A DNA stretch of 7,794 nucleotides from Desulfobulbaceae bacterium (GTDB taxonomy: Bacteria; Desulfobacterota; Desulfobulbia; Desulfobulbales; Desulfobulbaceae): positions 1 through 7,794 of the forward strand of contig JALSNT010000565.1 in assembly GCA_026986885.1 (NCBI GenBank). Direction: 5' to 3'. This document shows, piece by piece, positions 1 to 5,790 of this stretch (its first letter is position 1; each line of letters begins with the position of its first letter). Both the position numbers and the translations under genes were made by a program. The notes under the pieces were generated by a model. It worked only from the letters and a program-made list of their open reading frames with translations. It was not told the origin of the DNA and searched no databases.

Positions 1-273
1 CGGCTTGAGGTCCTGGCCCGAAGTCAGGAGGCGTTTAAGGATGCGGCCCGCAACTGGCCGGGAGACAAAATCTTAGTGATCAGTCATGAAGGCGTCCTTA
101 AATGTCTGGTTTACAATATCTGCGGCCGAAAATTTCTGCCCTCGGAACAGCCGATCATTGAAGGGTATGCATTGCATCTCCTGCAGATCTGTAAAAAAAG
201 CCTGCTCCTTGAAAAGGTGGGGATTGTGGAACTTGCTACCAGTAAAGAAGCAGAGACAAAGGCCCTTTTTTAA
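1..273 (+). CDS. Histidine phosphatase family protein, C-terminal fragment
   Basis: Frame 1 is open from the left edge to a TAA at 271-273, giving 90 residues of a protein whose N-terminus lies outside the window. Residues 24-34 read ILVISHEGVLK with His29. This matches the second catalytic-His block of the histidine phosphatase (phosphoglycerate-mutase-like) superfamily, in which a hydrophobic strand leads into SHxG. The first RHG motif, which would carry the phosphorylated His, must lie upstream and is not visible. Members include alpha-ribazole phosphatase (CobC), GpmB-like and sugar-phosphate phosphatases, and the fragment does not distinguish them. A cobalamin role would suit the nearby cobA domain, but that is only a guess because the gene is convergent with that operon. 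Its stop is 29 bp from the stop of the CULT gene, and I see no clear terminator between them. Confidence 0.8.
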   Translation, partial: RLEVLARSQEAFKDAARNWPGDKILVISHEGVLKCLVYNICGRKFLPSEQPIIEGYALHLLQICKKSLLLEKVGIVELATSKEAETKALF

Positions 274-302
274 GCGGGATTGAAGCGGTCGTCCCCGGCT
301 GG

Positions 303-737
303 TCACTCAAGCAGTCTGTCTGCGATCAGGCCGAAAAATGAATCGGTCTGTGAGGAAAACCGCCAGCCCAAATGGGTCAGGCAGGTGGCGCACAGGGCAT
401 ACTGCCAGTTGTAACCGTTAAACCAGGAGAATACATCCGTCGGTTCTCCCCGGATGAGGCAGCCCGGTGCCCGCTTGTAGCAGCAAATTTCAAAGGCTAT
501 GCCCGCCGGGTTGAAAAATACATGTTCATGGCGACCGTTTTTGCTGCAACCATCTCCCGGGCTGGTTATGGCTGCCGTGCAGGTACTGCAGAGGATGGCT
601 TTTTTGGGGGAGATTTTTTTCCGATCCCCGGATTCGTTTTCCGTTTCCCCTGTTTTCCCCTGCTGGAGCTCAAGGCGATAGCAGGAAAGCGGCAGCGGGC
701 CGGGGTCAGTCGATACTGTAATTGGTGACGATTGCAT
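303..737 (-). CDS. CULT-domain (cereblon-like) small protein
   Basis: This is a 144-residue soluble protein read from ATG at 737. It shows the full signature of the CULT domain, the beta-tent fold that binds thalidomide in human cereblon. C50xxC53 and C116xxC119 form the zinc site. N76-P77-x-G79 matches the human NPxG loop. S104-W105, W111 and W125 form the tri-Trp cage, with F127 behind it. The Trp spacings (+6, +14) and the Trp-to-Cys spacings (+5, +8) equal those of human W380, W386, W400, C391 and C394, and F127 corresponds to F402. Human H378 is replaced by F103, as I recall for the Magnetospirillum protein MsCI4. There is no Lon-like or DDB1-binding region, signal peptide or membrane segment. 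Residues 1-45 are a polar extension of unknown role. The start overlaps cobA-hemD by 32 nt and no Shine-Dalgarno is visible. A TTG at 752 is an alternative start. Family assignment is firm; the physiological ligand and function are unknown. Confidence 0.92.
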   Translation of the reverse strand: MQSSPITVSTDPGPLPLSCYRLELQQGKTGETENESGDRKKISPKKAILCSTCTAAITSPGDGCSKNGRHEHVFFNPAGIAFEICCYKRAPGCLIRGEPTDVFSWFNGYNWQYALCATCLTHLGWRFSSQTDSFFGLIADRLLE

Positions 738-2259
738 TGACCATGTCGGCAATGGTATATTCCGACGGCTGGATATCGACCTTGAGGCCGTGTTTTTTGA
801 CGGTGTCGGCGGTAATCGGCCCGATGACTGCGATTTGTACCGGGTCCATCAGCCGGTGCAGTTCTTGGTCGGATTCGGCGTCAACCATGGTGAGGAAGTT
901 GTCCACCGTCGACGAGCTGGTAAAAGTGATCAGGTCAATGGTCCGATCTTCCAGCCTTTCCCTGAGTTCATCTTTCCTCCCTTGTGGCGGAACATTGCGA
1001 TAGACAGGGGCAACTGTCACCTCGGCCCCGGCAGCGTTGAGCATCTCCGGCAGGATCTCCCGCGCCTTTTCTGCCCGTGGCAGCAGAATTTTTGCCCCGT
1101 TAACCCCCGTATTGATGAGCGCTTCGGCCAGTCCCTCACCGGTGAATTTTATCGGCAGCAGGTCCGCCTTTAAGCCATAGTCACGCAACTTCCTCGCTGT
1201 GGCCCTGCCGACTACCCCGATTTTCGGACCGCCAAGTCTTCTGACATCCATGTCGCTTTCCCAGAGATGGCGAAAAAACCAGGTAACGGCATTGATACTG
1301 GTAAACAGCAGCCATTGATAGTCACCGATTCGGGCAAGGCTGCTGTCAAGAATGGAGTAATCAACAGCCGGTTCCATGTGCAGGGTCGGATATTCCAGGC
1401 AGTCGGCGCCGTTTTCCTCCAGCAGGGCAACCAGTTCACTGGCCTGTTCCCTGGTACGGGTAACCACGATCTTTTTACCAAACAACGGTCGTTTCTCAAA
1501 CCAGTCGATGGTTGCACGTAATTTGACGACATCACCGACAATGATCAGGGCCGGAGGCGTGATGCCTGCCTCGGCGACGATATCGGTGATGGTTTCCAGA
1601 GTGCCTGCAACCGAGTATTGCTCCGGAGTTGAGGCCCAGCGGACAACGGCCACCGGTGTTTCCGGTGCCCGGCCGTTGTCGATCAGTTTTTTAGTGATGA
1701 CGGGCAGGTTCTTGATGCCCATGTAGATGACAATTGTGCCGGCGCCGGTGGCCAGTTTGTCCCAGGCAATGTTTGATTCTTTTTTGCCGGGTGCCTCATG
1801 GCCGGTAATAAAGGCGACCGAAGCCGTATATTCACGATGGGTTATCGGAATGCCTGCATAGGTGGCGGCGGCGGTGGCCGAAGTCACGCCGGGCACAACT
1901 TCAAAGTCTATACCGGCGGCGACCAGTTCTTCAATCTCTTCCGCGCCCCGGCCGAAGATGAAGGGATCTCCCCCTTTAAGTCGTACCACCCGTTTGCCCT
2001 TGCCGGCAAAGTCGATTAACAGGTTGTTGATTTCCGCCTGGGTAAAGGCATGCAGGCCGCCGCCTTTTTTACCGGCATAAACAAGTTTCGCTGTTTCCGG
2101 AGCATGGCGCAGCAGCTTGGGATTGGCCAGGTAATCGTAGACCACCACTTCAGCTCGTTCCAGCAGATGTTTGCCCCGCAGGGTAATCAATCCCGGCGCA
2201 CCGGGACCGGCGCCGACAAGATAGACCTTGCCGGGTAGTTTTGTTGGCTGTTTCTTCAT
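706..2259 (-). CDS. cobA-hemD: Fused uroporphyrinogen-III C-methyltransferase / uroporphyrinogen-III synthase
   Basis: This 517-residue protein has two enzymes in one chain. Residues about 10-248 are the SAM-dependent methyltransferase (SUMT/CobA). It has the N-terminal VYLVGAGPGAPGLITL loop, RLKGGDPFIFGRG at 93-105, VVPGVTSATAAATYAGIPITHR at about 121-142 and YMGIKN at 179-184. Residues about 258-517 are uroporphyrinogen-III synthase (HemD), starting with KKIVVTRTREQASEL, with LLFTSINAV near 317 and TFTSSSTVDNF near 446. HemD cyclises hydroxymethylbilane with D-ring inversion. CobA then adds two methyl groups to give precorrin-2, the branch point to siroheme, cobalamin and siroheme-derived heme. 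No Met8/CysG-type dehydrogenase-chelatase domain is present. The ATG overlaps the hemC stop as ATGA, and an AGGA at 2272-2269 is spaced 9 nt from it, both supporting this start. The 3' end overlaps the CULT gene. Confidence 0.96.
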   Translation of the reverse strand: MKKQPTKLPGKVYLVGAGPGAPGLITLRGKHLLERAEVVVYDYLANPKLLRHAPETAKLVYAGKKGGGLHAFTQAEINNLLIDFAGKGKRVVRLKGGDPFIFGRGAEEIEELVAAGIDFEVVPGVTSATAAATYAGIPITHREYTASVAFITGHEAPGKKESNIAWDKLATGAGTIVIYMGIKNLPVITKKLIDNGRAPETPVAVVRWASTPEQYSVAGTLETITDIVAEAGITPPALIIVGDVVKLRATIDWFEKRPLFGKKIVVTRTREQASELVALLEENGADCLEYPTLHMEPAVDYSILDSSLARIGDYQWLLFTSINAVTWFFRHLWESDMDVRRLGGPKIGVVGRATARKLRDYGLKADLLPIKFTGEGLAEALINTGVNGAKILLPRAEKAREILPEMLNAAGAEVTVAPVYRNVPPQGRKDELRERLEDRTIDLITFTSSSTVDNFLTMVDAESDQELHRLMDPVQIAVIGPITADTVKKHGLKVDIQPSEYTIADMVNAIVTNYSID

Positions 2260-3191
2260 GGCCGTGTTTCCTGATATACCTGGTCAAGTATGGCCCGGCC
2301 GCCCCGGTCAAGCAGGGTCTCGGCAAGGGATCTGCCGAGTTTTACCGCTTGCTTCATGGGTGCGCTTTGCTGTTCTCGCAGTATTCGGGTACCGTCGACG
2401 GCGGCAATGAGACCGGTCAAGGTAACGGTGTCGTCGTTCAGCACCGCATGGGCGCCGATAGGGACCTGGCAGCCGCCTTCAAGTCGGAGAAGAAAGGCGC
2501 GTTCCGCTGCAACGGTAATTGCCGTTTTCGGGTCATGCAGAAACTGCATACCGGCAAGAAGCTCGTCATCGGCAATGCGGAGTTCTATACCCAATGAGCC
2601 CTGGCCGATGGCCGGCAGCATCTGTTCCGGCGTGAACAGGGAGGCAATCCGCTGCTGTAAACCCAAGCGGTTGAGACCGGCTCCGGCAAGGATGATGGCA
2701 TCATACTGTCCTTCATCAAGCTTGCGTAATCTGGTGTCAAGATTACCGCGCAGGTCCTCAATGACAAGATCCGGGCGCAGGGCGGCAAGCTGGGCCTTGC
2801 GCCTGAGGCTCGAGGTGCCGATGCGGGCACCTGCCGGTAGCTCGTCAAGTGTTGTTTCGCCATTGCAGATAAAGGCATCAAATGGTGTTTCCCGGGGAGG
2901 AATGACGGCCACCTGCAGCCCCTCGGGCAGGTCGGAAGGAACGTCTTTCATGGAGTGAACGGCAAGATCGACCCGGCCGGCTGCCAGGGCATCTTCAATC
3001 TCTTTGACAAAGAGTCCTTTGCCGCCTACCTTGGCCAGCGGTACGTCCAGGATTTTATCGCCTCTGGTGGTTATTTTCACCAGCTCCACGGTTGTATCCG
3101 GGTACTGGCTTTCAATTTGATTTTTTACCCAGGTAGACTGGGTAACGGCCAGCAGACTGGCCCTGGTGCCGATTTTTACGGTTTTCTTCAT
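2256..3191 (-). CDS. hemC: Hydroxymethylbilane synthase (porphobilinogen deaminase)
   Basis: HemC polymerises four porphobilinogen molecules into linear hydroxymethylbilane, the substrate of the HemD domain encoded just downstream. From ATG 3191 the protein is 311 residues, close to the 313 of E. coli. Visible hallmarks are KIGTRASLLAVTQ at 6-18, KGLFVKEIEDAL at 58-69, VHSMKDVP at 78-85 with catalytic Asp83, GTSSLRRKAQL at 125-135, EDLRGNLDTRLRKL at 145-158, and LEGGCQVPIGAHA at 237-249. In the last motif Cys241 would anchor the dipyrromethane cofactor. An in-frame ATG at 3236 would add 15 residues that do not resemble the family. Neither start has a clear Shine-Dalgarno, so 3191 is chosen by family length. 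The TGA forms a 4-bp ATGA overlap with cobA-hemD, suggesting translational coupling. Confidence 0.97.
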   Translation of the reverse strand: MKKTVKIGTRASLLAVTQSTWVKNQIESQYPDTTVELVKITTRGDKILDVPLAKVGGKGLFVKEIEDALAAGRVDLAVHSMKDVPSDLPEGLQVAVIPPRETPFDAFICNGETTLDELPAGARIGTSSLRRKAQLAALRPDLVIEDLRGNLDTRLRKLDEGQYDAIILAGAGLNRLGLQQRIASLFTPEQMLPAIGQGSLGIELRIADDELLAGMQFLHDPKTAITVAAERAFLLRLEGGCQVPIGAHAVLNDDTVTLTGLIAAVDGTRILREQQSAPMKQAVKLGRSLAETLLDRGGRAILDQVYQETRP

Positions 3192-3242
3192 GGGTATGGA
3201 TTGTAAGCAGGAGGAGCATAACCTAAATTCAGGCATAAAAAG

Positions 3243-3263
3243 TATTGATTCGGAGAATCAATA
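3243..3263 (-). terminator. Perfect 9-bp dyad between the DHS-like gene and hemC
   Basis: TATTGATTC (3243-3251) and GAATCAATA (3255-3263) are perfect inverted repeats separated by GGA. Read on the minus strand, the hairpin follows the stop of the DHS-like gene by about 23 nt and is followed by CTTTTTATG, a run of five T. It could be a weak rho-independent terminator for the upstream gene. The stem is AT-rich, so an operator for hemC, which starts 52 nt downstream, is just as possible. The symmetry is seen directly; the role is inferred. Confidence 0.4.
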
Positions 3264-3286
3264 TAAATTGACCAGGCACCCTTGTA

Positions 3287-4243
3287 TCATGTTTTTGCAA
3301 GCTCGTCCAGTAATGCGGCGGCAAAAAGAGGAATCATCAGCTCATGGTGGCCGGTGAAGTTAAAACCGCGTCCGCCCTCAAGAGTGGGGCGGTGGACAAC
3401 ATTGGTGGCAGGGCGGTAGTGGCGGATAAAATCAAAGTTGGCCGTGGTAATCTCTTTGACGGTAAAACCAAGGTTTCTAACTACGGTCAGGGCCTTGAGA
3501 AAGACCTCGGGCAGCAGCACCGCCGAACCGACGTTAAGGTAGGCACCACCGTCAAGATCGCTGACCAGACGACAGAACAGGCGGAAATCGTGATAGCTGG
3601 TTTTGCCGATGGCAGCGCCGTCGGCATCCGGATGGATATGGATGATATCTGTGCCGATGGCGACATGCACGGTAACCGGCACACCTAATCTGCAGGCCTG
3701 GGCCAGCAGGCTGTGTTCGTTGTGGGGAAAATCATGGGCCAGCAGGGTCCGGCCCACGGCTTCGCCCATGCCCATGTCCTGGGTCGCGCCTTCATTGATT
3801 GCCCGGTTGAGAATTTCTCCGGTCTCTCCGGCTGCTCCGAAAGCGCCCCGGCCAAGGACATCGGCAACTTCCTCCGAGGTGCGGCCGACCATGGCTATTT
3901 CCGCATCGTGAATAATACCGGCGCCGTTTAAGGCAATGGAGGTAATGATTCCCCGTTTCATCAGTTCAATGAGGATGGGGTTTAAGCCGACCTTGATGAC
4001 GTGGGCACCCATGCCCAACATTACCGGCCGTTTGTTTCGTCGTGCCGATGCCACCCGCTTGATCAACTCGGGAAATTCGCCACCGGCCAACTGGGTCGGC
4101 AGGGCTGCCAGTAAATCTTTGACCCGCATGTCGGGTTTGAGAATACCGGCAAAATCTTTGACGCTGACCTTGGAATGCCGGTCGTAGACAGAGTAGGTGT
4201 TCAGTCCTGAGAAATCAAGTGGCTGCAGAGAGAGGGCGGACAT
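3287..4243 (-). CDS. Conserved protein of uncertain function, deoxyhypusine-synthase-like features
   Basis: This 318-residue soluble protein is read from ATG 4243, which is 22 nt after the gmhA stop. I do not recognise it with certainty. Residues 73-98 (PVMLGMGAHVIKVGLNPIL and onward) followed by SIALNGAGIIHDAEIA at 102-117 resemble the Rossmann-like nucleotide-binding core of deoxyhypusine synthase (a GxxSxLVSSG helix, then TTAGGxEED). NVGSAVLLPEVFLKAL at 237-252 resembles its later GGGVVKH region. The active-site lysine motif (WGKI) of true DHS is not seen, and bacteria lack eIF5A, so classical DHS activity is unlikely. A histidine-rich stretch, VHVAIGTDIIHIHPDADGA at 192-210, and FDFIRHYRPATNVVHRP at 270-286 look conserved and could bind metal or substrate. 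A longer in-frame ORF reaches back to 4429, but it overlaps gmhA and its added sequence looks like frame shadow. The gene probably shares a transcript with gmhA. Confidence 0.6.
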   Translation of the reverse strand: MSALSLQPLDFSGLNTYSVYDRHSKVSVKDFAGILKPDMRVKDLLAALPTQLAGGEFPELIKRVASARRNKRPVMLGMGAHVIKVGLNPILIELMKRGIITSIALNGAGIIHDAEIAMVGRTSEEVADVLGRGAFGAAGETGEILNRAINEGATQDMGMGEAVGRTLLAHDFPHNEHSLLAQACRLGVPVTVHVAIGTDIIHIHPDADGAAIGKTSYHDFRLFCRLVSDLDGGAYLNVGSAVLLPEVFLKALTVVRNLGFTVKEITTANFDFIRHYRPATNVVHRPTLEGGRGFNFTGHHELMIPLFAAALLDELAKT

Positions 4244-4265
4244 AAGGGTAACCGGCAGAAAAAAA

Positions 4266-4859
4266 TTAAAAAGCCTGAGCAGCGCCGAACATGCGTGTTT
4301 CGACCATCTCACAGAGCAGGTGTTCAATCCAGAGGTGGGCCTCCTGGATATGGGGTGTGGAGTCGGAGGGGACATTGAGCACCAGGTTACATATTTCAGC
4401 AAGATCATTCCCGGAATTTTCGGACCCACCGGTAAGGGCGACGGTGCGCAGGCCGCGTTCTTTGGCGGCTTTCATCCCTTTTACTACGTTTGCTGAGGTG
4501 CCGGAAGTCGATATGCCAAGGGCAAGATCTTCCGGTTTGGCCAGGGCCTGGACCTGTTTGGCAAAGATCTGATCGTAGGAAAAATCATTGCCGATGGATG
4601 TCAGCACTGAGGTGTCCGTAGTCAGGGCCAGGGCCGGCAGAGGGCGTCTGTTGATCAGGAAACGGTTGACGAATTCCGCTGCCATGTGCTGGGCATCGGC
4701 GGCAGAACCACCGTTGCCGAAGATAAGCAGTTTGCCTTCATCTTCAAAGGTTTCCCTGATCCAGTCGGCAGCAGTAATAAGCGCATCGGCGGATTCCTTG
4801 GCAAAGGCCTCCTTTGCCATGATGGACTGCACCAGATTCATGGAGATAAGTGTTTTCAT
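4266..4859 (-). CDS. gmhA: D-sedoheptulose-7-phosphate isomerase
   Basis: GmhA converts sedoheptulose 7-phosphate to D-glycero-D-manno-heptose 7-phosphate, the first step towards ADP-heptose for the LPS inner core. The 197 residues form one SIS domain (E. coli GmhA has 192). Visible features are FGNGGSAADAQHMAAEFVNRF at about 47-67 with His58 and Glu62, ALTTDTSVLTSIGND at 78-92, GISTSGTSANVV at 115-126 (the sugar-phosphate serine/threonine loop), and HIQEAHLWIEH at 170-180 with Gln172 and His180. His58, Glu62, Gln172 and His180 match the zinc/active-site set known for E. coli (H61, E65, Q172, H180). ATG 4859 is chosen for length; an ATG at 4841 is possible, and neither has a convincing Shine-Dalgarno. 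No other heptose genes are in the window. The call implies an outer membrane with heptose-containing LPS. Confidence 0.93.
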   Translation of the reverse strand: MKTLISMNLVQSIMAKEAFAKESADALITAADWIRETFEDEGKLLIFGNGGSAADAQHMAAEFVNRFLINRRPLPALALTTDTSVLTSIGNDFSYDQIFAKQVQALAKPEDLALGISTSGTSANVVKGMKAAKERGLRTVALTGGSENSGNDLAEICNLVLNVPSDSTPHIQEAHLWIEHLLCEMVETRMFGAAQAF

Positions 4860-4861
4860 AC

Positions 4862-4895
4862 CCTATAGCATGAAAGAAAAAACGTGGACTGTCAA
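4862..4895 (-). promoter_or_regulatory. Candidate gmhA promoter, weak
   Basis: On the minus strand a perfect TTGACA lies at 4895-4890, immediately after the T-tract of the adk terminator. At 17-bp spacing the -10 is only CATGCT (4872-4867). The better-looking TATAGG (4867-4862, preceded by TGC) is 22 bp away and abuts the annotated ATG. If TATAGG is the -10, transcription would begin inside the first codons and favour the ATG at 4841. The -35 match is seen; promoter function is inferred. Confidence 0.3.
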
Positions 4896-4935
4896 ATAAA
4901 AAAGGCGTTGCCATGTATTCCCATGGAAACGCCTT
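4892..4935 (-). terminator. Rho-independent terminator of adk
   Basis: On the minus strand AAGGCGTTTCCATG (4935-4922) pairs with CATGGCAACGCCTT (4915-4902) with one mismatch, around a six-base loop. It is followed by TTTTTTATTT running into 4894. A GC-containing 14-bp stem plus a U-tract, 37 nt past the adk stop and reading in its direction, is a classic intrinsic terminator. It makes adk largely monocistronic and separates it from gmhA. Confidence 0.88.
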
Positions 4936-4936
4936 G

Positions 4937-4952
4937 TACGCAATGCTGCGTA
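4937..4952 (-). repeat. Small 6-bp hairpin preceding the adk terminator
   Basis: TACGCA (4937-4942) and TGCGTA (4947-4952) are perfect inverted repeats with a four-base loop. The hairpin sits between the adk stop and the main terminator and would form a tandem stem-loop at the 3' end of the adk mRNA. It may help stabilise the 3' end or pause polymerase. No T-run follows it directly. Confidence 0.45.
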
Positions 4953-4971
4953 GAGAGCAGTATATACGGTA

Positions 4972-5646
4972 TTATTGCAACTGGCTCATGATCTCATCGG
5001 ATATTTCCTGGATGCCCTTGGAGCCGTCCACGGAGATAACCTTGGCATTACCCTTGTTTTTGAAATAGTTAACGGCGGCCATGGTACCGGTTTTATCATC
5101 ATAGTAGATGTCATGCCGTTTGTTGATGGCATCCTCGTCCTGATCATCGGCGCGGGTGGAGAGCTCGCCGCCGCATATACGACAGACCAGCTTGCCGTCT
5201 TTTTCTACGGGCTTGATGGCTTCAAAGGCAATGTGATTGGGGTGATTCGGGTCATTGGCACAGAGGCGGCGGCCCATGATCCGTTGTTTGGCGATTTCCC
5301 GGTCAAGGACGATTTCAAGAACATAATCCAGGGGCATGCCCTTTTCCTGCAAAGCCTTGTCCAGGGCTTCCGCCTGGGCCAGGGAACGGGGAAAACCGTC
5401 GAGTATCCATCCGCTTCCTTTTGATTTGCTTAAGGTTTCCAGTACCATGGGAATGGTGATATCATCGGGAACCAGGTCGCCGCGTTCTATATATTCTTTA
5501 GCCTTTTTACCGAGCTCGGTGCCGCCTTTGATATGTTCCCGGAAGATTGCGCCGGACTCAATGTGGTCCAGACCATATTTTTTTGCTACGATGGCACCCT
5601 GGGTGCCTTTACCACTACCGTTTGGTCCGAAAGCTAAAATGTTCAT
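4972..5646 (-). CDS. adk: Adenylate kinase
   Basis: Adk catalyses ATP + AMP = 2 ADP in the cytoplasm. The 224 residues include the P-loop GPNGSGKGTQ at 7-16 (Asn replaces the usual Pro or Ala). ESGAIFREH at 30-38 corresponds to the usual TGDMLR region with Arg36. LDGFPRSLAQAEAL follows at 82-95, and GRR at 125-127 precedes a long LID. The LID carries Cys129, His135, His138, Cys155 and Cys158, then STRADDQDEDAINKRHDIYYD at about 163-183. This is the long-type LID with a partly Cys-based structural site. The spacing differs from the classical four-Cys form, so zinc binding is inferred. A strong Shine-Dalgarno (GGGAGA at 5659-5654, 7 nt from the ATG) fixes the start. The gene has its own candidate promoter and a downstream terminator. 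Confidence 0.97.
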   Translation of the reverse strand: MNILAFGPNGSGKGTQGAIVAKKYGLDHIESGAIFREHIKGGTELGKKAKEYIERGDLVPDDITIPMVLETLSKSKGSGWILDGFPRSLAQAEALDKALQEKGMPLDYVLEIVLDREIAKQRIMGRRLCANDPNHPNHIAFEAIKPVEKDGKLVCRICGGELSTRADDQDEDAINKRHDIYYDDKTGTMAAVNYFKNKGNAKVISVDGSKGIQEISDEIMSQLQ

Positions 5647-5683
5647 AAATTAATCTCCCATGCATTAAAAAATTTAAGAGTAC

Positions 5684-5708
5684 GGTTACCTTTGCAGGTG
5701 GTGTAACC
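5684..5708 (-). repeat. Inverted repeat in the adk leader
   Basis: GGTTAC (5684-5689) and GTAACC (5703-5708) are perfect complements around 13 bases. An inner ACCT/AGGT pair (5688-5691, 5696-5699) offers a competing fold. It lies about 38 nt upstream of the adk start and would be inside the adk mRNA leader if the candidate promoter at 5760-5788 is used. It could equally be a protein-binding site. No known riboswitch was recognised. Confidence 0.35.
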
Positions 5709-5720
5709 AACAGATATGCA

Positions 5721-5757
5721 GAGAGGCGGAAAAATGAACAGCCTCTCATTTAACCGC
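5721..5757 (-). repeat. Two overlapping, mutually exclusive hairpins in the adk leader
   Basis: Stem 1 is GAGAGGC (5721-5727) with GCCTCTC (5741-5747), a perfect 7 bp. Stem 2 is GCGGAAAAATGA (5726-5737) with TCATTTAACCGC (5746-5757), pairing 10 of 12 with a two-base internal mismatch. They share bases 5726-5727 and 5746-5747, so only one can form fully at a time. They fall at the 5' end of the predicted adk transcript. Pairing is seen; a regulatory switch is inferred. Confidence 0.4.
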
Positions 5758-5759
5758 TT

Positions 5760-5788
5760 ACTATAGCGTACCCGTACCACTTTGGCTA
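5760..5788 (-). promoter_or_regulatory. Candidate sigma-70 promoter for adk
   Basis: On the minus strand TAGCCA (5788-5783, four of six to TTGACA) is followed after 17 bp by TATAGT (5765-5760, five of six to TATAAT). Transcription would start near 5753, giving a leader of roughly 105 nt that contains the inverted repeats at 5684-5757. It is placed back to back with the hom promoter. Confidence 0.45.
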
Positions 5789-5790
5789 TT

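Noticed and set aside
274..302. Possible bidirectional terminator between the convergent histidine phosphatase and CULT genes
   Set aside because: I found no convincing stem with a T-tract in either direction in this 29-bp gap.
372..728. Plus-strand reading frame of about 118 codons opposite the CULT gene
   Set aside because: Its translation shows no family motif, while the minus strand carries a complete CULT signature. It is an antisense shadow.
2290..2958. Plus-strand 222-codon frame opposite hemC, rich in Arg and Ser
   Set aside because: Composition is typical of the complement of a GC-rich coding frame, and all HemC motifs lie on the other strand.
3192..3236. 15-residue N-terminal extension of HemC from ATG 3236
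   Set aside because: HemC proteins begin a few residues before the KIGTRAS motif. The extension resembles nothing in the family and has no Shine-Dalgarno, though it cannot be fully excluded.
4244..4429. 62-codon N-terminal extension of the DHS-like gene back to 4429
   Set aside because: It would lie entirely over gmhA or the short gap after it, and its low-quality sequence looks like frame shadow. ATG 4243 just after the gmhA stop is more natural.
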